Origin: UBA1422 sp963676385
GTDB taxonomy: Bacteria; Bacillota; Clostridia; Peptostreptococcales; Anaerovoracaceae
Assembly (NCBI GenBank): GCA_963676385.2
Contig: CAXXMM010000001.1
Span: 1-37,597 of the forward strand
DNA: 37,597 nucleotides
Direction of reading: 5' to 3'
Shown: one piece after another, positions 15,321 through 23,089 of the stretch
Position numbering within the stretch: position 1 is the stretch's first letter
How the letters are laid out: each line of letters starts with the position of its first letter
Position numbers and translations under genes: made by a program
The notes under the pieces: model-generated
Database searches by the model: none
Told to the model about the DNA's origin: nothing
What the model saw: only the letters and a program-made list of their open reading frames with translations

Positions 15321-16598
15321 TCAGCTACCGAGTCGGGCAGCACGTTTCACCGCTGCAATGATTCGGTCGATTTCCTCGTCGGTATTGTACGGTGCCAGGC
15401 CGATTCGTACCAGGCCGCCGACACTTTCCAGTTTCCAGACGTTCATAATGATTTCTATGGCGTAATAATCTCCATCCCACACGAAGATGCCATCCTCAGC
15501 CATGCTTTTGGCTATGTCATTGGCGTGTATTCCTTCAATGAGGAAGGATACAGTGGAAGTTCTGGGCGCCCCTTCCGGCGGTCCAAAGATTTTCAGGCCG
15601 GGAATGGCGGCCAGCTCTGTTCGAAGTTTCTTGGCCAAAGGCTCTTCATAGGCATCAATGGCCATCATGCCGGCAACCACATTTCTTCGCCTGCCGGAAA
15701 GCCCTTGCAGTTCCTCTTCAAAAAACGCTGCGTGTTTTTCCCCTAGATCGGCAATAAACTCCACGGCTTCCGCTGCTCCGCTGGCCAGTTCCATGGCTGG
15801 GGTACCGGTTTCAAACTTCCATGGCATCTCTGTGTTGTCGTCGGCCATGACCCGAATGGATCTTACCTTTTCTCCCACTTCCTTCTTGATATACATCACC
15901 CCTAGGTGCGGGCCAAAGAACTTGTAAGAGGAACAATGGAGAAAGTCGGTGTCAATGTCTTTCACATCGATAAAGTGATGAGGCGCATAGTGAACAGCAT
16001 CCACCACTGTCAACGCGCCGATTTGGTGGGCCAAGCGTATGCATTCTTTCACATCGGTAATGGTGCCGCAAGCGTTGGCCGCCCAGTTAATTGCCACCAC
16101 CTTGGTTTTGGGAGAAAGCTTGTCTTTGAAGTCTTCCATGTCCAAGGTTGCGGTCTTAGGGTTGACGGCGACGCTTTCGATGACAATGCCAAAGTCGGTC
16201 AAGGTTCGCCAAGGGGAACGGTTTCCCTCATGGTCTATATCGGTAATGAGCACTTCGTCTCCCGGACGCATGGTACGCAAAAGACTCATGGCCAATTTAA
16301 AGTTGTTGGTGGAAGTATTGGCGCCAAAAGCCACCTCCTCCGGACTGCAGTTGAAAAAATCTGCGTAAACTTCCCGGGCATGCCAATAAAGATTGTCGCT
16401 TTCCACAGAAGTCTTGAACACCCCATGGGAGTTGGCGTTGTGGTAATACAAATAGTCATTGATCTTATTCACAACTCGAACCGGTACCTGACTGCCTCCC
16501 GGACCGTCGGCAAACACAGCCGGTTTTCCATTTACGGTTTTGCAAAGTGCGGGGAATTGTTCCCGAACAGAATCCACGTCGAATTTGAAGTTCTTCAT
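15321..16598 (-). CDS. Class V aminotransferase, cysteine desulfurase-like (VC1184-type family)
   Basis: PLP-dependent fold-type I enzyme of 425 residues. PLP-binding features are visible: D200-x-x-H203 in TVVDAVHYAPHH and the Schiff-base lysine Lys226 in HCSSYKFFGPH. The opening VREQFPALCKTVNGKPAVFADGPGGSQVP is typical of the family first named after Vibrio VC1184 and annotated as cysteine desulfurase-like. These lack firm biochemical assignment; no SufU or IscU partner is nearby, so a role in Fe-S assembly is doubtful. I set the start at MKNFKF because AAGGAGAG lies just in front; the frame extends 11 codons upstream. The gene is divergent from a PucR-type regulator, which may control it in response to a nitrogen or amino-acid substrate. 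Confidence 0.85.
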   Translation of the reverse strand: MKNFKFDVDSVREQFPALCKTVNGKPAVFADGPGGSQVPVRVVNKINDYLYYHNANSHGVFKTSVESDNLYWHAREVYADFFNCSPEEVAFGANTSTNNFKLAMSLLRTMRPGDEVLITDIDHEGNRSPWRTLTDFGIVIESVAVNPKTATLDMEDFKDKLSPKTKVVAINWAANACGTITDVKECIRLAHQIGALTVVDAVHYAPHHFIDVKDIDTDFLHCSSYKFFGPHLGVMYIKKEVGEKVRSIRVMADDNTEMPWKFETGTPAMELASGAAEAVEFIADLGEKHAAFFEEELQGLSGRRRNVVAGMMAIDAYEEPLAKKLRTELAAIPGLKIFGPPEGAPRTSTVSFLIEGIHANDIAKSMAEDGIFVWDGDYYAIEIIMNVWKLESVGGLVRIGLAPYNTDEEIDRIIAAVKRAARLGS

Positions 16599-16857
16599 TT
16601 CCACTCTCCTTTTTGCGGCCAAGGCCGCCACCTTTTTCGGTTGCTAAAAACATCTGTTATGAAAAGTGTATCACAATTGCCGGTTCTGACAATTAGGAGG
16701 GCAACAAACCCAAAGGGCTTTGTTTGTAAATTCGTACAAGGTGGGGGTCTTCGGCTAGCAGCAAAAAGTGAAGAGCAGGTCCGCCATGGCAAAAGAAATG
16801 ATTGCAGAGGCGAAAACTAAATGATTGCAGGGGCAAAAGTCCGCTGGGGATTTGCCA

Positions 16858-16889
16858 TTTGTTTCAAAAAATAATATACTTGTTTCAAG
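16858..16889. promoter_or_regulatory. Repeated TTGTTTCAA boxes in the desulfurase/pucR divergent region
   Basis: TTTGTTTCAAA (16858-16868) and CTTGTTTCAAG (16879-16889) are direct repeats 21 bp apart (two helical turns). They lie 40-70 bp before the regulator gene and on its side of the 330-bp divergent spacer (16599-16928). They are candidates for a PucR-type regulator site. Another pair of direct repeats (AAATGATTGCAG, 23-bp period) lies at about 16796-16830. Confidence 0.4.
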
Positions 16890-16928
16890 CGGTGGAAGAA
16901 TCGCCGCGGCGGCAGAGATGGAGATGAA

Positions 16929-18197
16929 ATGGTTACTGTATTTGACATTGTGACTTCCCCAACCTTTAAAAACTTTCAAATTATTTCCGGGGAAAAGGGA
17001 ATCCAAAATCCGGTGTCCGGCACCGGCATCTTTGATTGGGAATCCAAGGCGGACATTGCCAAAAGCTTTCGCAAGGGAGAGTTTGTCATTACCACGTTGA
17101 CCATTGCAAAAGACGATTTTGACTATGCCAATGACTGTATCAAAACCTTGATTTTGCATGGGGTCGCCGCCATCTGCATCAAAGAGGTCTTTTTTCGAAA
17201 TTTGTCGGAGGACACCATCCAAAAATCTGATATTCTCGGGGTGCCGATTTTCTTCTTCAGCGATACTTTTGTGGATGATATTGTCTATGAGGTGCGAAAC
17301 CTTTTGGCTTCGGATCAGGGCGGGCTGCAAAGCAATTTGTACCAACCCATTAAAGATACCTTGGCCGGCTGGTATGGCAACGGCGCAATCGATCCCTGGT
17401 GCAATGCCGCCATTCAAGAAATTCTTCACCCCTACCTTCATGATACCTATATTTGTTTGGTTGGGTTTCCCAAAAATAGCAAGGCGCCTGCTCCCGTCAA
17501 GCAACCCCCACGAACAGGATCTCAAGAGCAATCTATTATTGTTTCCTATGAATCCGGCGTGGTAATGGTTTTGTCCTATCCGGCCACCGAGGAAGATCCC
17601 ACCGAAAAAGTGACTGATTTTCTTGATGCTGTTGGCATCTCGGCGGCCTCATATCATCTTGGGCAAAGCTCCCCCCAAAAGGGCATTTACAAAATGGCAA
17701 ACGCCATATTGGAAGGCTTTCTGGCCTGCACCGCCAGCATGGTGAGCACCAACACGGTGAGCGCCAGCGCAGGTCCTGAGGGAGAGAATGACCTTTGTGT
17801 CCCTGAGACACTTTCATTTTTGTCCATTGAAAACCTATTGATTTCCAATGCATGGGCAGAAAGCAGCCGCAGATATTTTGACCATATGTATCAAATCATC
17901 ACCTGCTACGATCAAGAACACGATACGGATTTTATCGTTACCTTGACCACCTATATTGAGGCCGATGGGGATTTGGTTCGGGCGGCCAAACTGCTGTTTC
18001 AGCATCCCAACACAGTTCGGTATCGGGTGGCCAAAATAAAATCGCTGCTGGAAATCGAATCGCCTAACAGCTATATGGAACTTTATGCTTTTGTCAAACT
18101 TATGGAAATCTACCAAATCTTTGAAACCACCTTTGGTCTTGAACCCCCTCAGGTTGGGTCGAATGGTCCGACAACCGACAGCACCCAAGTAAGCTAA
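16929..18197 (+). CDS. PucR-family transcriptional regulator
   Basis: A 422-residue protein with a PucR N-terminal domain (about 1-125: MVTVFDIV..., WESKADIAKSFRKGEFVITT, GVAAICIKEVFF) and a C-terminal helix-turn-helix of the PucR/CdaR type (about 340-405: YIEADGDLVRAAKLLFQHPNTVRYRVAKIKSLL). Family knowledge: PucR activates purine catabolism in Bacillus, and relatives control other catabolic genes next to them, often with direct binding of a substrate. No purine genes are seen here. The divergent PLP enzyme is the natural target candidate. GGAG precedes the ATG. The middle region (about 130-330) is variable, as is usual, and carries an Ala/Ser-rich stretch near 275-285. Confidence 0.85.
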   Translation: MVTVFDIVTSPTFKNFQIISGEKGIQNPVSGTGIFDWESKADIAKSFRKGEFVITTLTIAKDDFDYANDCIKTLILHGVAAICIKEVFFRNLSEDTIQKSDILGVPIFFFSDTFVDDIVYEVRNLLASDQGGLQSNLYQPIKDTLAGWYGNGAIDPWCNAAIQEILHPYLHDTYICLVGFPKNSKAPAPVKQPPRTGSQEQSIIVSYESGVVMVLSYPATEEDPTEKVTDFLDAVGISAASYHLGQSSPQKGIYKMANAILEGFLACTASMVSTNTVSASAGPEGENDLCVPETLSFLSIENLLISNAWAESSRRYFDHMYQIITCYDQEHDTDFIVTLTTYIEADGDLVRAAKLLFQHPNTVRYRVAKIKSLLEIESPNSYMELYAFVKLMEIYQIFETTFGLEPPQVGSNGPTTDSTQVS

Positions 18198-18211
18198 GTG
18201 GTTCTGGTTTT

Positions 18212-18231
18212 GCAGGGTCAGACTCCCCTGC
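18212..18231. terminator. Weak hairpin between convergent pucR-like and fetB
   Basis: GCAGGG / CCCTGC stem with an 8-base loop in the 39-bp gap between convergent genes. It lacks a T-run, so function is uncertain. Confidence 0.35.
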
Positions 18232-18236
18232 CGGCG

Positions 18237-19028
18237 CTACCGAAGTTGATCCGCTTCGTTAAAGAAACTTCGATATCCCCCAGTTAACATGATAATCACA
18301 GAAAGGGCAACAGACCCTAGGATGCCCAGCATCACAGCCAACTGATAGGTGATGGCTGTGGTTGGTGCTGTCCCGGAAAGAATCTGTCCGGTCATCATGC
18401 CGGGGAGAAACACAATGCCCATGCCAATCATGGAATTCATGGTAGGCATAATTGCCGCATCAAAGGTACTGTTAATAATGGTCGCTGTGGCTGCCTTGGG
18501 AGTGGCACCCAAAACCAGGGCTTCTTCCACCCGGCTTTTTTCTACTGTCATCCCTTCCACCAGGGATTTTGTCCCAAGGGATACTGCGGTCATGGTGTTT
18601 CCCACAAACATGCCTGCAATGGGAATGAAATACTGCGGGTCGTACCAAGGGCTGATGCGCACCACCACCAAAAGAAAATACAACAGGCAGGTCAGCGTGC
18701 CCCCTGCCATAGCAAAGCAAATCACCCGCTTCAGTCTGGCGGAAATCTTTCCTTTGAATTTTCGCATCACTGTGACAATGGCAAAGACCTCCATGAGCAC
18801 AATGATCAACACGGTAATCCAGGGACTGGGGTTTTGTAGAATCAAGGTCAATACATATCCGGTGAGGACCAGTTGCACCGTCATGCGAATAGTAGAAATC
18901 AAAATTTCCTTTTCCCTTTTGATGCCTCGCTTCATGACGATAATCAGCACCAAAAGAGCGAAGGCATAGGCCAGCATAATCTGATCGATGCCCAGGACTA
19001 AAATCCCACTGGTGCTTCCACTATTCAT
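18237..19028 (-). CDS. fetB: ABC transporter permease, FetB/YbbM (UPF0014) family
   Basis: A 263-residue integral membrane protein with about seven hydrophobic segments. Family signatures: YFIPIAGMFVGNTMTAVSLG, EEALVLGATPKAA, MPTMNSMIGMGIVFLPGMMTGQILSG and ITYQLAVML. Family knowledge: E. coli FetAB (YbbLM) exports iron and supports resistance to oxidative stress; plant and bacterial relatives are linked to metal tolerance. The start overlaps the fetA stop by 8 bp, so the two form one translation unit. Iron export here is inferred from family only. Confidence 0.88.
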   Translation of the reverse strand: MNSGSTSGILVLGIDQIMLAYAFALLVLIIVMKRGIKREKEILISTIRMTVQLVLTGYVLTLILQNPSPWITVLIIVLMEVFAIVTVMRKFKGKISARLKRVICFAMAGGTLTCLLYFLLVVVRISPWYDPQYFIPIAGMFVGNTMTAVSLGTKSLVEGMTVEKSRVEEALVLGATPKAATATIINSTFDAAIMPTMNSMIGMGIVFLPGMMTGQILSGTAPTTAITYQLAVMLGILGSVALSVIIMLTGGYRSFFNEADQLR

Positions 19029-19689
19029 GACTTGCCTCCTTCCTCAATGTTGGGTTCTCTGCCACTTTGACTTTTTTGACCAGTTTGCCCAGGTCGATGA
19101 TTTCATCGGCATACTTGTCTGCAATTCCTCGGGAATGGGTGACCATCACTGTGGACTTTTGGTTGACTCGGTTATATGCCGCCACCATGGAAATAATGGC
19201 GTCTTCCGCCAGCTCATCCAGCGCTGCGGAGGGCTCGTCCAGCAAAAACACTTCCGGATTAAGCAAAAACACTCGGCCCAACGCCAACCGTTGTTTTTCT
19301 CCCCCGGACAACAAATCCACCGGCCCTTCCAGTTCCTTGGCCAGCTCCACCTGCCTTAAAATTTCCAAAAGCGCCTCGTCTTCCGGCAAAGGCCGATTTT
19401 GAAAACCATGTCCCACCACCAGGTTGTCCCGGATGGTTCCGGGAAACAAAATGGGGTTTTGGGAAAGCATCATCACCTTTCGCCGGTGGGCGACAGACGG
19501 AAGCTGCGCCAGATCCACTCCGTGAAAATAAATATGACCATCGGTGGGGGATACCATTTTGTTCAGCAGGCGAAGCAGTGTAGTTTTGCCGCAACCGCTT
19601 GGTCCCAAAATCGCAGTGAGCCCCAACCCAATGGTCAGCTCCTTGATATGAAATATATCCTTGTATGTAACTTCCTCAAATCGGAACAT
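19021..19689 (-). CDS. fetA: ABC transporter ATP-binding protein, FetA/YbbL type
   Basis: A 222-residue ATPase that energises the adjacent FetB permease. Walker A GPSGCGKTT (about 33-41), Q-loop in MMLSQNPILFPGT, signature LSGGEKQRLALGR, Walker B VFLLDEPSAALD and switch histidine in VMVTHSRG are all intact. No long C-terminal regulatory domain is present, as expected for this family. First gene of the two-gene operon; upstream promoter elements are weak (TAAGAT at about 19729-19734 on the minus strand). Confidence 0.9.
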   Translation of the reverse strand: MFRFEEVTYKDIFHIKELTIGLGLTAILGPSGCGKTTLLRLLNKMVSPTDGHIYFHGVDLAQLPSVAHRRKVMMLSQNPILFPGTIRDNLVVGHGFQNRPLPEDEALLEILRQVELAKELEGPVDLLSGGEKQRLALGRVFLLNPEVFLLDEPSAALDELAEDAIISMVAAYNRVNQKSTVMVTHSRGIADKYADEIIDLGKLVKKVKVAENPTLRKEASHE

Positions 19690-19781
19690 GATTTCACCTA
19701 TGCCAAACGTAACGCTAACTTACCTCTATCTTAGCACAAATGAAAGGAAATGAACCAACATTTCCTGCCTCGCTATGGCAA

Positions 19782-20114
19782 TTAATGTGCCGCCCCGATC
19801 CAGACCATGACAGCCCCGGCAATCATCAGTACCGCCGCCAATAAATTATGGAGAAGTGGGCGAAAAATCTTCATACCTTCATCCTTGTCGGATGTTTGGG
19901 GGGGAAGAATTTCATCTTCGTTGTCAGGCCGGAGAGAAAGAGGCCCTTCTTCGTTTCCGGATTGAGTAGAAAGAGACTCCTCCCTCTGGTTGTTTCGGGT
20001 CTGCTCCTGGATTTTCTTGATGGATCGCTTCAAGGGAATCCAGCAAAAGAAGATCCCCCAAAGGATGCCGATGATAACCAATGCAATGCCTGCTATTTGA
20101 AAGAAAAGTTCCAT
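19782..20114 (-). CDS. Small two-segment membrane protein of unknown function
   Basis: A 110-residue protein starting at MELFFQIAG (20114), preceded by GGGGAGGAG; the in-frame ATG 27 bases earlier has no such site. One hydrophobic segment lies at about residues 3-25 and another at about 84-107. Between them is an acidic, Ser/Gln-rich hydrophilic stretch. No family was recognised. It lies 39 bp after the potassium channel gene on the same strand, so it is probably the last gene of the agrD-agrB-channel transcript and could be an accessory membrane subunit (inference only). Confidence 0.6.
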   Translation of the reverse strand: MELFFQIAGIALVIIGILWGIFFCWIPLKRSIKKIQEQTRNNQREESLSTQSGNEEGPLSLRPDNEDEILPPQTSDKDEGMKIFRPLLHNLLAAVLMIAGAVMVWIGAAH

Positions 20115-20153
20115 ATTGTTTCTCCTCCCCTTGGGGTCCACTTTTAGTTAATT

Positions 20154-20885
20154 CTATTCTACTTCATTTTTCATTTTTTGAATATATTCAATCACTTGCT
20201 GTTGTTGGTGGGCATTTAGACTTTCAAACAGATCACCCACTTTGATTTTGTCAATGGTGTTTTTGTTGACTATTTTGAGAAAAAAGGTTGCAATAGTTCC
20301 GGTCAGCATGCCGATAAACCCAATGCCCGAAAGCATAAGTATCCCAGCAATGAGTCTACCCAAGCCGCTGGTTGGCGCCATATCTCCGTAGCCCACCGTA
20401 GTGACCGTGACAAAGGCCCACCAAACGCCATCACTAAAGGTTTTGATGTTAGGCTCAAGGAGGGAAATTAGTCCGCCGCAGACCAAGGTCATAATCACCG
20501 TAACCCACAAAACATAAATAAGTCCGTTGGTATACAAAAATGGCTTTGCCCGCTCAAACAAACGACTAACAAAAAACGATGCCCTGAACACCCGCAAAAT
20601 CTTTACGGCACGGAATATTCTAAACGCTCTGAATATACTATCAAAGGGAATGATTGCCAACAAGTCAAATATATTGGATTTTACAAATTGCCACTTCTGC
20701 TTGCTCATGACAAATCTTACTACATAATCCACAACAAAGATAAGCCATATAAAAAAATCCACAACGGTATAAGCTTTCATATACCCCTGCGGAATATTGT
20801 TGGTCATTTCCAATATCAACAAAAATATTGCAACCAATGCAAGTACCAACATGGACATCTCATAAATCTTTAAATATTTCTTCAT
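20154..20885 (-). CDS. Voltage-gated-type potassium channel (six-segment, Kv-like)
   Basis: A 243-residue membrane protein with the classic selectivity filter TVGYGD (163-168) in the sequence WWAFVTVTTVGYGDMAPTSG. Before it lies an S4-like segment with regularly spaced arginines and lysines (FRAFRIFRAVKILRVFRA, about 85-102), preceded by D-x2-V-R motifs in S2/S3. A short C-terminal helix rich in Gln (LNAHQQQQVIEYIQ) may form a tetramer coil. Family knowledge: tetrameric K+ channels set membrane potential. It starts only 28 bp after agrB with a weak ribosome site, so it probably shares the agr transcript. That is an unusual neighbour for a quorum-sensing locus. Confidence 0.85.
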   Translation of the reverse strand: MKKYLKIYEMSMLVLALVAIFLLILEMTNNIPQGYMKAYTVVDFFIWLIFVVDYVVRFVMSKQKWQFVKSNIFDLLAIIPFDSIFRAFRIFRAVKILRVFRASFFVSRLFERAKPFLYTNGLIYVLWVTVIMTLVCGGLISLLEPNIKTFSDGVWWAFVTVTTVGYGDMAPTSGLGRLIAGILMLSGIGFIGMLTGTIATFFLKIVNKNTIDKIKVGDLFESLNAHQQQQVIEYIQKMKNEVE

Positions 20886-20913
20886 TGCAACCCCAAATCT
20901 CTCTGAAAAAAAG

Positions 20914-21471
20914 TTACTTACTTTCTGAAAAAGTGTGCCTACATTCTATGTTATTTTTTATTTGTCCTGCAATTAATACTGAAAGGACAATTAAAAATGC
21001 AACTGCTATTGGACTTTGGACTTCTTTCCAACCCAAAAACGTTGCAATAAAAAATAATAATACCCAAAATATTGATATTATTTTTGCGGTTTTGCCGTAT
21101 GCTTTTTTCTCATTGTCTGAAAGTGGTTTTCTCCAATCACCTACAGGTGCAGATTTCCATATGGTGATTGTTGAAATAGCAACCACCAAACTAGCAACTT
21201 GGAGGAATTCTCCCATAAAATTCATTAGGGAAAACCCTACAAGTACAACCAGAATGGAAACTACAAAACACAACCATTTTGAATTTGCATGAAACCCACC
21301 AGCAAAAATTCTCATTGAGTATATTGCGGGAATGAATATTATCGCTTCCAGATTTTTTCCAAAACAAAATCCCAATGCAAGGCACAAAATAATAAATACT
21401 AAAACACCCAACATTTGAAATAACCCAAACTTCACGGCAATCCGGTTTTTATTGCTTTCAAAGCTTGACAT
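20914..21471 (-). CDS. agrB: AgrB accessory gene regulator (autoinducer-processing membrane protease)
   Basis: AgrB cuts the AgrD precursor at its C-terminal side and closes the thiolactone ring. The 185-residue protein has several membrane segments and the catalytic pair His61 and Cys68 in RIFAGGFHANSKWLCF, plus the family block APVGDWRKPLSDNEKK. GGAGGAG precedes the ATG. It is 32 bp downstream of agrD, so processing enzyme and substrate are co-produced. The gene order here is A-C-D-B, the reverse pairing of the staphylococcal B-D-C-A order. All residues needed for activity are present. Confidence 0.92.
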   Translation of the reverse strand: MSSFESNKNRIAVKFGLFQMLGVLVFIILCLALGFCFGKNLEAIIFIPAIYSMRIFAGGFHANSKWLCFVVSILVVLVGFSLMNFMGEFLQVASLVVAISTITIWKSAPVGDWRKPLSDNEKKAYGKTAKIISIFWVLLFFIATFLGWKEVQSPIAVAFLIVLSVLIAGQIKNNIECRHTFSESK

Positions 21472-21503
21472 TGCTTAATCTCCTCCTTATGTGATAATGA
21501 TTC

Positions 21504-21662
21504 CTATTTGTTATTGCAGAGTTCCTCAACTTCCTTTGGCAATTTGGGTTGATAAATAATAAAGCCACATGTGGTGTTTGCGGCTACTGATGCAAAAAAA
21601 ATCGCAGCCATAGAAAATAGTGTGCCTGCTTTTATAATCCAACTTGAATACATGTTTTTCAT
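21504..21662 (-). CDS. agrD: AgrD cyclic-lactone autoinducer peptide precursor
   Basis: A 52-codon gene, easily missed because of its size. It reads MKNMYSSWIIKAG... (amphipathic leader), a hydrophobic middle ending in SVAANTT, then CGFII followed by YQPKLPKEVEEL, and ends in NNK. This is the AgrD layout: leader, ring-forming Cys with four residues, then the conserved charged recognition tail. By alignment with the Clostridium perfringens precursor (C-x4 before HQPEEP), the mature peptide would be a five-residue thiolactone ring Cys-Gly-Phe-Ile-Ile, perhaps with N-terminal Thr/Asn residues. GGAGGAAGTT precedes the ATG. A frame in another register over the same bases is a shadow. Confidence 0.9.
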   Translation of the reverse strand: MKNMYSSWIIKAGTLFSMAAIFFASVAANTTCGFIIYQPKLPKEVEELCNNK

Positions 21663-21705
21663 AACTTCCTCCATTTACAATGCAAATTAATATGTAACTA
21701 GGAAC

Positions 21706-21749
21706 CTTATAGCACAAAGAAAATTGTTGTGCGAAAACATGGCGAAAAC
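21706..21749 (-). promoter_or_regulatory. Candidate AgrA-controlled promoter of agrDB
   Basis: Minus strand: extended -10 TGCTATAAG (21706-21714) without a good -35. Upstream lie two direct repeats GTTTTCGC (21742-21749 and 21731-21738), 11 bp apart. A weak -35 replaced by regulator repeats is the usual arrangement for LytTR-type activators such as AgrA. The promoter sits after the terminator that ends agrAC, so agrDB can be switched separately. Confidence 0.5.
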
Positions 21750-21765
21750 GACTGTTTAATTGACG

Positions 21766-21798
21766 AAAAAAACAGGCCGTCCACGGCGATGACCTGTT
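21766..21798 (-). terminator. Terminator downstream of agrC
   Basis: Minus strand AACAGG / CCTGTT stem with an interior CCG/CGG helix, followed by a run of seven T (plus-strand A at 21766-21772). It separates agrAC from agrDB. Confidence 0.75.
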
Positions 21799-21823
21799 CC
21801 AAGTAGATTTTATTAAGTTCTTC

Positions 21824-23089
21824 CTACAAAAAATAAAGTAATATCACGGCTGTAAACTTTTGATCCTTGACTTCAATATCTATATTTCCATTATTTTTAT
21901 CCAAAATCATTTGGATGCTTTTTAGACCAAGTCCATGGTGAATTTTGTCTGATTTCGTAGTGGCATATTGTCCATTTTTTTGATTCAATTTCCCTGCAAA
22001 GTAGTTTTCGATTTTAATGACCAGTGTGGAATTATCTGCGCGCATATTAAATTTTATTTCCTTATTATCCGACTGACTGGCAGCCTCAATTGCATTGTCA
22101 AACAAGTTTCCAATAACGACATTGAGCACAAATGGATCCAATGGAATGCTGTCTGGCACTAGAATTTCAGTGTTTACTGCGATCCCTTGACCAATGGCCT
22201 CTGAAATTTTGTAGTTGAGGATGCTGTCGATATTGGTGTTTCCGGTGTTTACATGTTGCCCCTCTCCAATAGCAAAATGTTCCATGCTGTCAAGATACTT
22301 GATTACTTCTTCATCCTTACCATCTCGTATAAGCATTCGTATGCTGTAAAGTTGATTTTTCAAATCATGTCTAATAATCCTAAAGCGTTGGTCGTTATTT
22401 TTTATTAAATCAAATTGCTGTAAATAGGCATGGTTTTGTTGAATTAACAATTGCCGTTCCTGTTCTTCCATATAGTGCCGGATCATGCTTTCATAGAGAA
22501 AAAATGTCATGAAATTAATGGCAAGTAAAAAACATGCTGCAAGAGAAATCCACACAGAACCATTCCCTTGAAGAAACAATACTGCTGACACAAAAATACT
22601 ACATATTGGTATAGATAATAAGGCAACCCACCTACCAGAATAGAGCTCTGCCCTTCCATTTTTATTGACCATTCGACCTGCAATTAGGGAAAAGATAAAC
22701 ATCAATAAATTGGAAATAATCCCAGTTACAGTGACCAACGTACCACCTTCTGTTATGGTTGATAAGGGAAAGTATGCAATCATTTCCGCTACCATTTGTA
22801 GCGGATATACGATAATCGTCGCAAGGATTTTAGTAGAGAGTTTGCTGTTAAACAATAATGTGATTAAGAAAAAGGGTATAATGTTTGAAAAAATGTTTAA
22901 GATTGCATTTTCATACAAAAGGTAGGCCATGCTGTTTATCGCATAATACCCTGCAAAACACAGGAACTCAACAATGCCACTTGTCTTTCTTTTTTCAAAA
23001 AAAACATGGATAAATCGGTACATGACATATACGCGGAATGCGTTCAGCAACAGGTAAAATAAAGTATCTAAACTCCAAAGACTATTCAT
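21824..23089 (-). CDS. agrC: AgrC-like sensor histidine kinase
   Basis: A 421-residue receptor kinase. Six or so membrane segments occupy residues 1-200, as expected for a sensor of a hydrophobic cyclic peptide. A linker follows, then the phosphoacceptor His241 in FRIIRHDLKNQLYSIR, then a GHKL ATPase domain with the N-box in IGNLFDNAIEAAS and the G-box in HHGLGLKSIQMIL. This layout is that of the AgrC/ComD class. The start overlaps the agrA stop by 8 bp, giving a coupled two-component pair. The natural ligand is presumably the AgrD product encoded 160 bp downstream. Confidence 0.9.
   Translation of the reverse strand: MNSLWSLDTLFYLLLNAFRVYVMYRFIHVFFEKRKTSGIVEFLCFAGYYAINSMAYLLYENAILNIFSNIIPFFLITLLFNSKLSTKILATIIVYPLQMVAEMIAYFPLSTITEGGTLVTVTGIISNLLMFIFSLIAGRMVNKNGRAELYSGRWVALLSIPICSIFVSAVLFLQGNGSVWISLAACFLLAINFMTFFLYESMIRHYMEEQERQLLIQQNHAYLQQFDLIKNNDQRFRIIRHDLKNQLYSIRMLIRDGKDEEVIKYLDSMEHFAIGEGQHVNTGNTNIDSILNYKISEAIGQGIAVNTEILVPDSIPLDPFVLNVVIGNLFDNAIEAASQSDNKEIKFNMRADNSTLVIKIENYFAGKLNQKNGQYATTKSDKIHHGLGLKSIQMILDKNNGNIDIEVKDQKFTAVILLYFL

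Noticed and set aside
21526..21717. 63-codon frame in the agrC-agrB gap
   Set aside because: It overlaps agrD in another register. The agrD frame has the ribosome site and all family features.
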